DNA of 39,715 nucleotides from Candidatus Omnitrophota bacterium (GCA_022013085.1 JAKLQX010000076.1:1-39715); one strand, 5' to 3'. Shown: positions 7,889 to 19,336, counted from the stretch's first letter. Translations and numbers: made by a program. The notes: generated by a model not told the origin, from the sequence alone.

Positions 7889-8762
7889 AAGAATACTATT
7901 AGTTTCTGCGTTTTTATTTTTTGCTTCTACCTGTCTTAAAGCCGAAATCACCAAAGAAGTAAAAGAATCCGACCAGCAGATTGGCGATTTTTCTCTATCA
8001 GGCTTTGGCGAAAAAGGGAAGAAGGTCTGGGATATTTCTGGAAAATCAGCGGATATATTTAATGAAGTTGTTAAACTTAAAGAAGTGGTAGGCAACCATT
8101 ATGCCGATAAGGATAGTATTAATCTCACTGCTGATAAGGGCGATTTTAATAAAAATAGTGGAGTTGTGCATTTAGAAGACAACGTGGTGATTACTACATC
8201 AAATGGCGCAAAACTTACTACTGATTCTCTTGATTGGGATCGCAAGCAGCAGATAGTTAGTACTTTAGATAGTGTAAATCTCAAGCGTTCGGATATGAAT
8301 CTTTCCGGAGTAGGGGCTAAAGGCCAAACAGGGCTTAAGCAGGTGGCTTTAGCAAAAGATGTGCGCTTAGATATAGAACCCATGGATAAGCTGAAAGGCA
8401 AAAAAGAAAAAATATTGATTACTTGCGATGGCCCGCTTGAGGTAGATTATGAAAAAAATATTGCCATATTTTATAATAATGTTAAAGTAGAAAAATCAGA
8501 TTTGACTATTCACAGCGATAAGATGGAGGTTTATTTTATCCCTAGGAGTGAGGATCCTAAAAAAGAACAGGGAGCCGCAGTAATGTCCAGCTCAATAAAT
8601 AAGATTGTAAGCATTGGCAATGTGCGTATATTGCGTGGGGAAAATATATCTTATAGCCAGGAAGCAGTTTATACTGCTAAGGACAAGAGAATCGTTTTAA
8701 CTGGAAGGCCTCAGATACTTATTTATCAGACGGAGAATATGAATGCGGCTTTTGGAAACTAA
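7878..8762 (+). CDS. LptC-like plus OstA/LptA-like LPS transport protein
   Basis: Signal peptide; LptC-like segment (INLTADKGDFNKNSGVVHLEDNVVITTSNGAKLTTDSLDWD) followed by a second OstA-type segment (CDGPLEVDYEKNIAIFYNNVKVEKSDLTIHSDKMEVYF); lies directly before lptB. Confidence 0.75.
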   Translation: MLLKRILLVSAFLFFASTCLKAEITKEVKESDQQIGDFSLSGFGEKGKKVWDISGKSADIFNEVVKLKEVVGNHYADKDSINLTADKGDFNKNSGVVHLEDNVVITTSNGAKLTTDSLDWDRKQQIVSTLDSVNLKRSDMNLSGVGAKGQTGLKQVALAKDVRLDIEPMDKLKGKKEKILITCDGPLEVDYEKNIAIFYNNVKVEKSDLTIHSDKMEVYFIPRSEDPKKEQGAAVMSSSINKIVSIGNVRILRGENISYSQEAVYTAKDKRIVLTGRPQILIYQTENMNAAFGN

Positions 8763-9465
8763 AGGTTTAATTAAATCATATGATGGACGCCAAGTTGTTA
8801 AAGGCGTGGATATTACGGTTAAGCGTGGAGAGATCGTTGGGCTTCTTGGCCCTAATGGCGCAGGTAAGACTACTACTTTTTATATGATTGTGGGTATTGT
8901 TGCCCCAAACCAAGGCACAATTGTTTTTGATAATCATGAGATTACTAATTTACCGATTCATGAACGTGCGCGCCTTGGGATCGGTTATCTTTCTCAGGAA
9001 GCTTCGATATTTCGAAAGCTTACGGTTGCAGAGAATATCAACGCAATCCTCGAGACTTTGCCTTTGAGCCGGCAGGATCGAAAACGTAGGTTGGTTTCTT
9101 TACTGGAAGAGTTAAATATTTCCCATCTGGCTAAGAATAAGGCTTATACCTTAAGCGGAGGGGAAAGAAGGCGCTTAGAGATAACTCGGGCGCTGGTAAC
9201 CAATCCATCTTTTATTCTTCTTGATGAACCTTTTTCCGGAATTGATCCGATAGTAGTTAATGAAGCGCAGGAGATTATTAAAGAATTAAAGGCAAAAGGG
9301 TTAGGAATTTTACTTACTGATCATAATGTCAGGGAAACACTCTCTATTACTGACCGGGCATATTTGATTGCTGATGGTTCTATTCTTATTGCAGGTACGG
9401 CGCATGAACTGATTAACCACCCGCAGGCGCGCCAGGTTTATTTGGGTGAGAAGTTTAGAATGTAA
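8743..9465 (+). CDS. lptB: LPS export ABC transporter ATP-binding protein
   Basis: GLLGPNGAGKTTTFYMIVGI, YLSQEASIFRKLTVAENI, LSGGERRRLEITRAL, LLDEPFSGIDPI. Confidence 0.96.
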   Translation: MRLLETKGLIKSYDGRQVVKGVDITVKRGEIVGLLGPNGAGKTTTFYMIVGIVAPNQGTIVFDNHEITNLPIHERARLGIGYLSQEASIFRKLTVAENINAILETLPLSRQDRKRRLVSLLEELNISHLAKNKAYTLSGGERRRLEITRALVTNPSFILLDEPFSGIDPIVVNEAQEIIKELKAKGLGILLTDHNVRETLSITDRAYLIADGSILIAGTAHELINHPQARQVYLGEKFRM

Positions 9466-9476
9466 GAAAGGGAGAA

Positions 9477-10355
9477 ATGAAAACCGAAATTAAGAAGTTG
9501 GATGGTACAAAACGTGAATTAAGCGTAGCTGTAAGCGGCGAGTTGATAAAAAATAAATTTGAGGATGTTTTCGCTCAAATTGCCAAAGAAGCAAAGGTTC
9601 CGGGATTTCGTCCCGGGAAAGCCCCTAGGGATGTTTTAGAAAAACATTATGCCGCTTCTGTGCATGAACAAGTTTTAAAAGAATTAGTGCCTGATGTGTA
9701 TAATCAGGCTATAGCCACAGAGAAACTTGATGTAATTGAGCTGCCGCAGATTAGCGATGTGAAGCTTGACCGTGCTAATCTTTCTTTTAAGGCGGTTGTA
9801 GAGGTGAGCCCCGAGATACAGGTGAAAAATTATAAAAATCAAAAGATAAATTTTAAAAAGGTAGTTGTAACTGCGGATGAAATTAAGAAACAGATTGATT
9901 CTGTTAGAGAGGCACGTAAAGCTGACGCTTTAGATGATAAATTTAGCCGTTCTTTAGGTTACCCCAGTCTAGCTGATTTAGAGAAGACAGTGGAAAGGCA
10001 GCTTTATATTACTAAGGAAAATCAAGAGCGAGCGCGTATTGAAAATGGATTAATTGAGAATTTGATGCAAGGCTTAGAGTTTAAGCTTCCACAAGGTTTG
10101 GTTAACCGTCAAATTCAAGATATGCTTAGACAAACAAAGTTGGATTTAGCTATGAAAGGCCTGCCACGGGATAAAATTGAGGAGCAGGAGAAGCTGCTTT
10201 TGGAGGGGATTGAGCCTGAAGCTAAAAAACAGGTTAAGGTATATTTAGTTTTAGCAGAGATTGCAAGAAAAGAAAATATTGCTATTGATGACCATATGCC
10301 AGCTAAAGTAATGGAGTTTTTGTTAAGCCAGGCAGATTGGCAGGAGACTCACTAA
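9477..10355 (+). CDS. tig: Trigger factor, short form apparently lacking the FKBP-type PPIase domain
   Basis: Ribosome-binding signature [17 protein letters not shown]-terminal chaperone region; 292 aa; clpP follows. Confidence 0.87.
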   Translation: MKTEIKKLDGTKRELSVAVSGELIKNKFEDVFAQIAKEAKVPGFRPGKAPRDVLEKHYAASVHEQVLKELVPDVYNQAIATEKLDVIELPQISDVKLDRANLSFKAVVEVSPEIQVKNYKNQKINFKKVVVTADEIKKQIDSVREARKADALDDKFSRSLGYPSLADLEKTVERQLYITKENQERARIENGLIENLMQGLEFKLPQGLVNRQIQDMLRQTKLDLAMKGLPRDKIEEQEKLLLEGIEPEAKKQVKVYLVLAEIARKENIAIDDHMPAKVMEFLLSQADWQETH

Positions 10356-10368
10356 AGCGGAGGATGCG

Positions 10369-10989
10369 ATGGAGACAAAAATGCAGACTTTAGTTCCCAT
10401 GGTAATTGAGCAAACTGCTCGGGGTTATGAGCGCGCCTATGATATTTATTCCCGCCTTTTAAAGGACCGGATTTTATTTATTGGCACGCCGATTGATGAT
10501 TATGTAGCAAACTTGGTGATCGCTCAGTTACTTTTTTTACAAATGGAAGATAAGGATAAAGATATTAATGTTTATATTAATTCACCTGGAGGTTCAGTTA
10601 CCGCGGGTCTAGCTATTTATGATACTATGCAGTTTTTAAAGTGTGATGTGGCTACTTATTGCGTAGGCCAGGCATCTAGCATGGGTGCGATTTTACTTGC
10701 TGCTGGTGCAAAAGGTAAACGTCAAGTTTTACCGAATTCACGGATTATGATTCATCAGCCTTGGGGCGGAGTGCAGGGAGTGGCCGCGGATATTTCGATT
10801 CAGGCTAAAGAGATTTTAAAACTGCGTGATCGGATTAATGAAATTTTGGTGCATCATACTAATCAACCGTTAGATAAGATACAGAAGGATACGGATCGGG
10901 ATTATTTTATGAGCGCACAGGAAGCTAAGGATTACGGCTTAATTGATGAAGTAATCTTACCTGAAGCTAAGAAATTAAAGAATAAATAA
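10369..10989 (+). CDS. clpP: ATP-dependent Clp protease proteolytic subunit
   Basis: [49 protein letters not shown]. Confidence 0.97.
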   Translation: METKMQTLVPMVIEQTARGYERAYDIYSRLLKDRILFIGTPIDDYVANLVIAQLLFLQMEDKDKDINVYINSPGGSVTAGLAIYDTMQFLKCDVATYCVGQASSMGAILLAAGAKGKRQVLPNSRIMIHQPWGGVQGVAADISIQAKEILKLRDRINEILVHHTNQPLDKIQKDTDRDYFMSAQEAKDYGLIDEVILPEAKKLKNK

Positions 10990-10997
10990 GGTTATAA

Positions 10998-11081
10998 CAC
11001 CCGGCCTTAATGGTGAGGCCGGTGCGCGCTTCTGCGCTAGCACCCAAACCAAATTGATGGTTTGGTGTGCGTTTTCTACGC
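10998..11081 (+). promoter_or_regulatory. Structured leader with consecutive hairpins upstream of aminotransferase/serA
   Basis: CACcCGGCCT/AGGCCGGTG; GCACcCAAACCA/TGGTTTGGTGTGC; GCGttttctACGC, then AAGGAG and ATG at 11092. Confidence 0.6.
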
Positions 11082-11091
11082 AAGGAGAAAA

Positions 11092-12228
11092 ATGAAAAAA
11101 AATTATTTACTTACTCCGGGCCCTACACCTTTACCTCCAGAAATTTGCGAGGCAATGGCTAGGCCGATTATTCATCACCGTACACCGCAATTTCAGGAGA
11201 TCCTGAAAGAAGTAAGCGTTGGTTTAAAGTATGTATATCAGACCACAAATGATGTTTTTATTATCTCTTCTTCTGGAACCGGGGCAATGGAAGCTGCTGT
11301 AACAAATTTGTTTTCAAGCGGAGAAACTGTTTTAGTTGTGCAGGGGGGGAAATTTGGGGAAAGATGGACAGAGATTGCCAAGGCTTATGGAATTAATACT
11401 GAGATTATTAATGTGGAGTGGGGAAAGGCAGTTAATCCGGAAGAGATAGCCAAAAGGTTAAAAGCTGATCCAGGGATAAAGGCAGTATTTACTACTCTTT
11501 GTGAAACTTCTACCGGAGTAGATAATGATATTGAAAAGATTGCAAAAGTAGTTAGGGAAACTTCTGCGGTTTTGGTGGTTGATGCTATAAGTGGTTTGGG
11601 CGCAGTTGATTTAAAAACCGATGCCTGGGGAGTTGATGTAGTTGTTTCGGGTTCGCAAAAAGGCTTGATGCTTCCTCCGGGGTTAGGGTTTATCTCAGTT
11701 AGCTCTCGCGCTTGGAAATTAGTGGAAGCCTCTAAATCGCCTCGTTATTACTTGGATCTAAGAAAAGCCAAGAAGGCAATAGACAAAAACGATACCCCGT
11801 TTACATCTTCGATCACTTTAATTATTGCTTTAAATGAATCCCTGAAGATAATACGTTCTGACGGCTTAGAAAATATTTTTGCCAGGCATAAAAAAATGGC
11901 AGATGCTGTTCGCGCCTCAGCCAAGGCTTTAGGTTTGGAATTGTTTGCTCCAACTGCCGCCTCAAATGCAGTTACAGCAGTAAAAGTACCCGCTGGTATT
12001 GACGGTGAAAAATTAGTTAAAACCATGCGTGATACTTATGGAGTAACTATTGCTGGGGGCCAGGATGAGCTAAAAGGAAAAGTATTCCGCATTGCACATA
12101 TGGGTTTTATCGGTGAGTTTGATATTATTACTGGGTTATCCTGTTTAGAAAAGGTTTTGGCTCAGATGGGTTATAAATTTACTTTAGGCGTAGGTATCAA
12201 AGCTGCGGAAGAGGTTTTTCTTAAATAA
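11092..12228 (+). CDS. Class V aminotransferase (serine-pyruvate / alanine-glyoxylate type)
   Basis: LLTPGPTPLPPEICEAMARPIIHHRTPQF; VSGSQKGLMLPPGLGFISVS; start at 11092 with AAGGAG rather than ORF start 11062. Confidence 0.9.
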   Translation: MKKNYLLTPGPTPLPPEICEAMARPIIHHRTPQFQEILKEVSVGLKYVYQTTNDVFIISSSGTGAMEAAVTNLFSSGETVLVVQGGKFGERWTEIAKAYGINTEIINVEWGKAVNPEEIAKRLKADPGIKAVFTTLCETSTGVDNDIEKIAKVVRETSAVLVVDAISGLGAVDLKTDAWGVDVVVSGSQKGLMLPPGLGFISVSSRAWKLVEASKSPRYYLDLRKAKKAIDKNDTPFTSSITLIIALNESLKIIRSDGLENIFARHKKMADAVRASAKALGLELFAPTAASNAVTAVKVPAGIDGEKLVKTMRDTYGVTIAGGQDELKGKVFRIAHMGFIGEFDIITGLSCLEKVLAQMGYKFTLGVGIKAAEEVFLK

Positions 12229-12242
12229 AGAGGAGTAATAAG

Positions 12243-13829
12243 ATGATTAAAATTTTAGTTAGTGATGCATTGTCAGATGAAGGGTTAAAAGTATTTAGAG
12301 AGGCTAAAGAACTTACTGTGGATGTAAAGACTGATTTAAAACCAGATGCTTTAAAAGAGATAATTAAGGATTATGACGGCCTGGTTGTGCGCAGCGCAAC
12401 TAAGGTGACAAGCGAAATAATTCAAGCAGCTAAAAAACTTAAAGTTATTGGCCGCGCTGGTGTAGGTTTAGATAACGTGGACTTAGAGGCAGCTACGCAA
12501 AAAGGGATTATTGTTATGAATACTCCGGCGGGTAATACTATTTCTACCGCTGAGCATACCTTTAGTATGATTTTAGCCCTTTCGCGCAATATTCCTCAGG
12601 CAAACTCTTCAACTAAAAAGGGAGAGTGGAAACGCTCCAAATTTATGGGAGTTGAGCTTTATGGTAAAACCTTAGGAATTGTAGGTTTTGGCCGCATTGG
12701 CTCTGAAGTTGCAAAGCGGGCTAAATCATTTGGAATGAAAGTTTTGGCTTATGATCCGTTTTTATCCGCGAAGGTTGCTGAAAGTATCGGAGTTGAAATC
12801 GCGGAGTTAGAAAAAGTATTGCAGGAATCTGATTATATTACTGTGCATACTCCGCTTACTGATGAGACTCGGCATATGATTTCAGATAAAGAGTTTTCTA
12901 TAATGAAAAAAGGCGTGCGTATGATAAATTGTGCCCGTGGTGGGATTATTGATGAGCCGGCTTTAATTAAGGCGTTAATTGATGGTTTAGTCGCTGGGGC
13001 AGCGATGGATGTTTTTGAAAGTGAACCGCTTTCTGCGGATAACCCATTTTTGAAACTTGATAATGTAATTATTACTCCGCATTTAGGCGCTTCTACTGAA
13101 GAGGCTCAGGTGAATGTGGCTATCGAAGTAGCTGAGATTGTACGCGATGCCCTGCTTGGCCGGGGAATTCGTAATGCAGCTAACTACCCTTGCTTAGACG
13201 CTGAGGTTTACAAGATCCTTAATCCTTATATTAATCTGGCCGAGAAATTGGGGATGTTTACAGCGCAATTAGTTGAAGGTAGATTCCAGGAGTTAAATAT
13301 AAATTATAGCGGAGAGATTACTAAATATGATTTAAGTTCAGTAACTATGGCTTTGGCTAAAGGCGTACTGTCTCCGATATTAAAAGAGACAGTAAATTTT
13401 GTCAATGCTGTATCTTTAATTAAGGAGAGAGGTATACAGCTGCGTGAATCAAAGTCAGCTCAAGAAGGGGAATTTGTTAATCTGATTCAATTGGAAATTA
13501 AGACGGATAAAGAAACTAAAAGTGTCTGTGGGACGCTTTCTAGTAATAAGCAGCCGCGTATCGTGAAAATCGACGATTATTATCTTGAATTATACCCGAT
13601 TGGAGAGATGGTTTTTATCCGCAACTGGGATAAGCCGGGTTTGATTGGAAGCTTGGGAACATTTATGGGTAAAAATAAAATAAATATTGCTGCTATGACC
13701 TTTGGCCGGGATAAGCCCGGAGGTAAAGCAATCAGCGTCTTAAATGTTGATAGCCAGGTGGGAGTAGATATCCAAGAGGAAATAAAGAAACTAGAAAATA
13801 TTTTAACCGTAAAAGTTATCAGGACATGA
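12243..13829 (+). CDS. serA: D-3-phosphoglycerate dehydrogenase with C-terminal ACT domain
   Basis: VIGRAGVGLDNVDLEAATQKGIIVMNTPAGNTISTAEHT; LGIVGFGRIGSEVAKRAKSFGMKVLAYDP; ACT-like C-terminus. Confidence 0.96.
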   Translation: MIKILVSDALSDEGLKVFREAKELTVDVKTDLKPDALKEIIKDYDGLVVRSATKVTSEIIQAAKKLKVIGRAGVGLDNVDLEAATQKGIIVMNTPAGNTISTAEHTFSMILALSRNIPQANSSTKKGEWKRSKFMGVELYGKTLGIVGFGRIGSEVAKRAKSFGMKVLAYDPFLSAKVAESIGVEIAELEKVLQESDYITVHTPLTDETRHMISDKEFSIMKKGVRMINCARGGIIDEPALIKALIDGLVAGAAMDVFESEPLSADNPFLKLDNVIITPHLGASTEEAQVNVAIEVAEIVRDALLGRGIRNAANYPCLDAEVYKILNPYINLAEKLGMFTAQLVEGRFQELNINYSGEITKYDLSSVTMALAKGVLSPILKETVNFVNAVSLIKERGIQLRESKSAQEGEFVNLIQLEIKTDKETKSVCGTLSSNKQPRIVKIDDYYLELYPIGEMVFIRNWDKPGLIGSLGTFMGKNKINIAAMTFGRDKPGGKAISVLNVDSQVGVDIQEEIKKLENILTVKVIRT

Positions 13830-15547
13830 AAAGTATTAAAACTATATTGTTTCTTTTTGCGTTATTGGTATTAATTGCCGGAAATCTTTATGCCAAAGAA
13901 ATAACTATTCTTTATACCGGCAATACCCATGCTATGCTTTATCCCTGCAACTGTCCTATTGAGCATGATGGTGGAATTAGCCGCCGGGCTTCGCTGGTAA
14001 AAGAATTAAGAAGGAAATCCCCAGGGCTTCTGCTTTTAGATTGCGGCGCTTTTACCGCCGGAGGGTTGATGGATGAATATATGCAGAATACCCGGCTAGA
14101 TATGCAACGCTCTGAAGTAAATCTTAAGGCTATGGAGTTGATGCAATATGATGCCGTTGCTATAAGCAGTGATGAGTTTAATTTCGGTAAGGATTTCTTT
14201 CTAAAAAACGCCAGAAAGAATAATCCTGCTTTCTTAAGCGTTAATTTAGAGTCGGATAAAGTGGAGCCGTATATTATTAAGCAGGTTTCCGGGATAAAAG
14301 TTGGGATTATTGGTTTAACTAATCTTTCTGCTAGCCAAAAGTCAGAAGGCTTAAATATTAATGCGCCTAAGGCGATAGGCCAGTTGGTTAGCCACCTTAA
14401 AGATGAAGGCGTGGAAGTAGTGATTGTTCTAAGCACCTTGAGCAAAAAAGAAGATTTAGATTTAATTTCTAAGGTTAAGGGCATAGATGTGCTTTTTGCG
14501 GGGCATAATCCGGAAAAAGAAGATTTGGAAACTAAAGTGGGTTCTACTTTTATTGTGCGCTCACCCTGGCAAGGCCGTAGGCTCGGGAAATTGACCTTGG
14601 AAGTTAAAAATGGTAAGCTTATAAACTGCAAGATTGAAGAGATCCGCTTGTCAGATAAGATTGCTGATGACCCTGATGTGCAAGCGATCTTACCGCGTTG
14701 TTATTCTGATGCCAACTGTAAGAAAGATGGGTTGGTTGGCAGCTGCCAGAGTCCGGGTGAGCTTAAAGCCAGTTGTTTGTTTGCCGAACCGAATAAATTA
14801 AGGCTGGTTATAATAAGTACAGAAGACTGTATTGTTTGTAATACAGAGCCGGTTCTGGAGTTGTTAAAAAAACAATTCCCCGGCATTAGTGCTGAATATA
14901 TTGATTTAAAGCAGGCTGGAAACCTAATTAAGGATTTATCGATTAAAGTCTTACCAGCTTACATTATCGGCAGAGAAGTAGAAAAAGAAAATAATTTTGA
15001 TAATTTTAAGAATAATCTGGAGTTAATCGGTGACTTCTACTTGCTTAAGCCGCAGGTAAGCGGAGTAGCTTATTTTATTAATCGCCAGATTAAAAAGGGG
15101 AGCCTGGATTTATTTTTTAGTATATTTGATAAAGACGCCGCGGAGCTTCTCTCGGTGTTAAGAGAATTTAACCCAAACTTGCATTTTCTGGCAGTAGAAA
15201 AGGATTTAGGCTTTGATGCCAAGAATGGTTCGTTTGAGATAGAAGAATATTTGCGCGGGGTATGCGTGCAGAAGTATTATCCGCAGAAGTTTTGGGATTA
15301 TTTAATTTGCCGCGCCAAGAATATCAGCAGTTCATGGTGGGAGGATTGTCTTAACGAAACTGATGTGCTTAAAATAAAAACTTGCGCCAGGGATTCAGAA
15401 GGGGCGCTCTTGCTTAAGGAAAATATTGTTTTAAATAAAGAGGTACAGGTTATGTTTGGTTTGAACTATCTTCTGGATAATTATCAGATGTTTTCTTCAC
15501 GCGGGGTGCCGGATAAAGAAGAACTCAGAAAAATAATAAAAAAGTAA
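13826..15547 (+). CDS. Secreted 5'-nucleotidase-like metallophosphoesterase with C-terminal thioredoxin-like region
   Basis: Signal peptide; EITILYTGNTHAMLYPCNCPIEHDGGISRRASLVKEL, LLLDCGAFTAGG, VLFAGHNPEKED; then VIISTEDCIVCNTEPVLELLKKQFPGISAEYIDL (CxxC). Confidence 0.72.
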   Translation: MKSIKTILFLFALLVLIAGNLYAKEITILYTGNTHAMLYPCNCPIEHDGGISRRASLVKELRRKSPGLLLLDCGAFTAGGLMDEYMQNTRLDMQRSEVNLKAMELMQYDAVAISSDEFNFGKDFFLKNARKNNPAFLSVNLESDKVEPYIIKQVSGIKVGIIGLTNLSASQKSEGLNINAPKAIGQLVSHLKDEGVEVVIVLSTLSKKEDLDLISKVKGIDVLFAGHNPEKEDLETKVGSTFIVRSPWQGRRLGKLTLEVKNGKLINCKIEEIRLSDKIADDPDVQAILPRCYSDANCKKDGLVGSCQSPGELKASCLFAEPNKLRLVIISTEDCIVCNTEPVLELLKKQFPGISAEYIDLKQAGNLIKDLSIKVLPAYIIGREVEKENNFDNFKNNLELIGDFYLLKPQVSGVAYFINRQIKKGSLDLFFSIFDKDAAELLSVLREFNPNLHFLAVEKDLGFDAKNGSFEIEEYLRGVCVQKYYPQKFWDYLICRAKNISSSWWEDCLNETDVLKIKTCARDSEGALLLKENIVLNKEVQVMFGLNYLLDNYQMFSSRGVPDKEELRKIIKK

Positions 15548-15564
15548 GGAAAAGAGGAGTAAAT

Positions 15565-16803
15565 ATGGCGCATAAACCGAAGATTTATCTGCTTGATGTA
15601 ACTAACCGTGATGGGGTGCAGACCTCGCGTATCTGTTTGTCTAAACTGCAGAAGACTATGATTAACTGGTATTTGGATCAGATGGGGGTTTTTCAGTCGG
15701 AATTTGGTTTTCCGCTCACGCGCCATGAAACAAATTACCTTAATGCAAATTTAGAACTGGTTAAATTAGGGGGGCTTTCTAATATCAGGTTAAGCGGCTG
15801 GTTACGCGCGACAAAAGAAGATGTAAGAGCTGCTTTTAAACTTGTGCCGCATTTAAAATATCTCAATCTTTCTATTTCAACTAGTGACCAGATGATTGTG
15901 CATAAATTTAAAGGTAAGCTGGATCATCAAACAGTAATTAAGGAAATGGTCGAAGCTGTCAAAGAAGCGATAAGTTTGCATGCAGAATCTGTGGGAGTTA
16001 ATGCCGAAGATGCCTCGCGTACTGATATTGATTATTTGATAAAATTTGCCCTAAGGGCAAAAGAGGCTGGCGCTGACAGGATCCGCTATTGCGATACGTT
16101 GGGAACTGATACCCCTTTTAGTATTTATGACAGGATAAAGTTGTTAGCGCAAGAAGTAAAGCTTCCTATTGAGGTGCATTGTCATAATGATTTGGGTTTG
16201 GTGGTAGCTAATTCTATCGCCGGAGCCAGGGCAGCCAGTGATGCTGGAGTAGATTCATATATTAATACTTGCGTTAATGGTATGGGAGAGCGCGCAGGCA
16301 ATGCGGATCTGGTTTCTGTAATTTTGGCAATTAAATTTGGCCAAGGGATGCAGGACTATTCATTAGATGAAAAAGTGAATTTAAAGATGGCTTGGAAGAT
16401 ATGTAAATATGCTTCTTATGCTTTTGGAGTGCCTATTCCTATTAATCAACCTGGAGTAGGGGCTAATGCTTTTGCCCATGAATCGGGAATTCACGCTGAC
16501 GGAGCGTTAAAAGATAGGCGTAATTATGAACTTTATGATTATGAAGAATTAGGCCGCGGTGAGCCAGAGATAATTGAGACGGGGAGAAAGATTACTGCAG
16601 GGGAGTACTCTGGGATTAAGGGGTTCCGCAATGTTTATGAAAAATTAGAAGTGGCTTTTAAGGATGATGCAGAAGCTACGCGTATTTTAGAGTTAGTCAG
16701 GTATGCTAATGTGCATAATCAAAAGCCTTTAGTTGATGACGAGCTTAATTTTATTGCTAAGTATCCGGATATTGCGCATAAAGTTTTTACTATGACACCA
16801 TAA
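15565..16803 (+). CDS. Homocitrate synthase / 2-isopropylmalate synthase family (NifV/LeuA-like)
   Basis: LLDVTNRDGVQTSRICLSKLQK; RIRYCDTLGTDTPF; EVHCHNDLGLVVANSIAGA; CVNGMGERAGNADL. Confidence 0.88.
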   Translation: MAHKPKIYLLDVTNRDGVQTSRICLSKLQKTMINWYLDQMGVFQSEFGFPLTRHETNYLNANLELVKLGGLSNIRLSGWLRATKEDVRAAFKLVPHLKYLNLSISTSDQMIVHKFKGKLDHQTVIKEMVEAVKEAISLHAESVGVNAEDASRTDIDYLIKFALRAKEAGADRIRYCDTLGTDTPFSIYDRIKLLAQEVKLPIEVHCHNDLGLVVANSIAGARAASDAGVDSYINTCVNGMGERAGNADLVSVILAIKFGQGMQDYSLDEKVNLKMAWKICKYASYAFGVPIPINQPGVGANAFAHESGIHADGALKDRRNYELYDYEELGRGEPEIIETGRKITAGEYSGIKGFRNVYEKLEVAFKDDAEATRILELVRYANVHNQKPLVDDELNFIAKYPDIAHKVFTMTP

Positions 16804-16807
16804 AAAA

Positions 16808-18147
<1,340 letters not shown>

Positions 18148-18170
18148 CCGTCTATGACGCGACAAAACCC

Positions 18171-18199
18171 TTGACTAGGATAACAGGTTATGTTATATT
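18171..18199 (+). promoter_or_regulatory. Sigma70-type promoter upstream of OmpA-family gene
   Basis: TTGACT, 17-nt spacer, TATATT; followed by hairpin GGTCCGCCgttGGCGGGCC (18208-18226). Confidence 0.7.
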
Positions 18200-18247
18200 T
18201 AAAATTCGGTCCGCCGTTGGCGGGCCTCATTTAAAGGAGAAATAAAG

Positions 18248-18898
18248 ATGAAAAATAATTTATTTAAAATTACATTAGTTCTGTTTATAACTTTAAGTTT
18301 AGCTGGTTGTACTTTTATTTTTCAGAAGGGCAGGCGCTCTGATGCCCAAAAGATTGATGAACTAAATGCGCAGCTGGATGAATTGAATAACTCAAAAAGC
18401 CTACTTGAACAGAAACTTGGGCAGGAGATAAATGATAAACAGATTAAGCTACAGATGATGGAAAAAGGCTTGGTCATCACCGTCGTAGGCGATCTTTTGT
18501 TCGATTCCGGAAAAGCCCAGATTAGGCCTGAGGCGTATCCGTTGTTAGATAAGGTGTCTATGATATTAAAAGATAATATGGCTAAATTTAATGTAGGCAT
18601 AGAAGGCCATACGGATAACGTTCCGATTAAGAGCTCTGGATGGAAATCTAATTGGGAGCTTTCCACTGCCCGCGCTCTAAGTGTTTTGCATTATTTGATA
18701 AAGAATCAAGGAGTAGCTCCTGAGCGTTTATCAGCAATTGGTTATGGTGAGTATCGCCCGGTAGATTCTAATGAAAGCAAAGTTGGCCGTAAACAAAATC
18801 GTAGGGTAGAGATAGTTATATTGCCTAATGTGACTAAGGTTAAAGGTGAAAACGTTCGCACATCTCAAGTTGAGAATCTCCAGGAGAACCTTAAATAA
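18248..18898 (+). CDS. OmpA/Pal-family peptidoglycan-associated lipoprotein
   Basis: Lipobox SLAGC; LLFDSGKAQIRPEAYPLLDKV; GHTDNVPIKSSGWKSNWELSTARALSV; GYGEYRPVDSN...NRRVEIVI. Confidence 0.92.
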   Translation: MKNNLFKITLVLFITLSLAGCTFIFQKGRRSDAQKIDELNAQLDELNNSKSLLEQKLGQEINDKQIKLQMMEKGLVITVVGDLLFDSGKAQIRPEAYPLLDKVSMILKDNMAKFNVGIEGHTDNVPIKSSGWKSNWELSTARALSVLHYLIKNQGVAPERLSAIGYGEYRPVDSNESKVGRKQNRRVEIVILPNVTKVKGENVRTSQVENLQENLK

Positions 18899-18913
18899 AC
18901 ATAGATTGATAAT

Positions 18914-19297
18914 ATGGATGAACAACTGAAAAATCGCTTAGTAGTTATTTTAGCAGTATTAACTGCAATCTTCTTTTTTGCTACGCTTAGTTCTTGTAAT
19001 AGCGCAGTGCGTCAGAAAGCTGCTCGTGACAAAGAGATGTCTGCGCGTTTGCAGCTTGAAGAGAAGATGAGTAAGTTTTCGAGTGAGAAATCAGCTTTAG
19101 AAGAAAAAGCTTTAGCAAAAGAAAAAGAGGCTCTAGAAGCAAAACAAAATTTTGAAACAACAAAAAAAGTTTTGTTACAGGAACAATTAGTCAATGAAAG
19201 CCTTAAGGAAGAGTTGCAAAAAGTAACTAAGCTCAAAGAAAACTTGGAAAACGATCTAAAAAACGCCTTAGCAGCTGAAAAAAGGGCTAAGAAATGA
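18914..19297 (+). CDS. Small predicted membrane/lipoprotein-like coiled-coil protein
   Basis: Hydrophobic N-terminus ending ATLSSCNSA, then Glu/Lys-rich heptad-like region. Confidence 0.6.
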   Translation: MDEQLKNRLVVILAVLTAIFFFATLSSCNSAVRQKAARDKEMSARLQLEEKMSKFSSEKSALEEKALAKEKEALEAKQNFETTKKVLLQEQLVNESLKEELQKVTKLKENLENDLKNALAAEKRAKK

Positions 19298-19336
19298 TAT
19301 AGGGGGAGGTAAGAGAACATATTAATTGTTCTGTGT

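Noticed and set aside
13939-14631. 230-aa minus-strand ORF antisense to the metallophosphoesterase gene
   Set aside because: Fully antisense to a well-supported gene; no recognisable domain. Other minus-strand ORFs in the track were rejected for the same reason.
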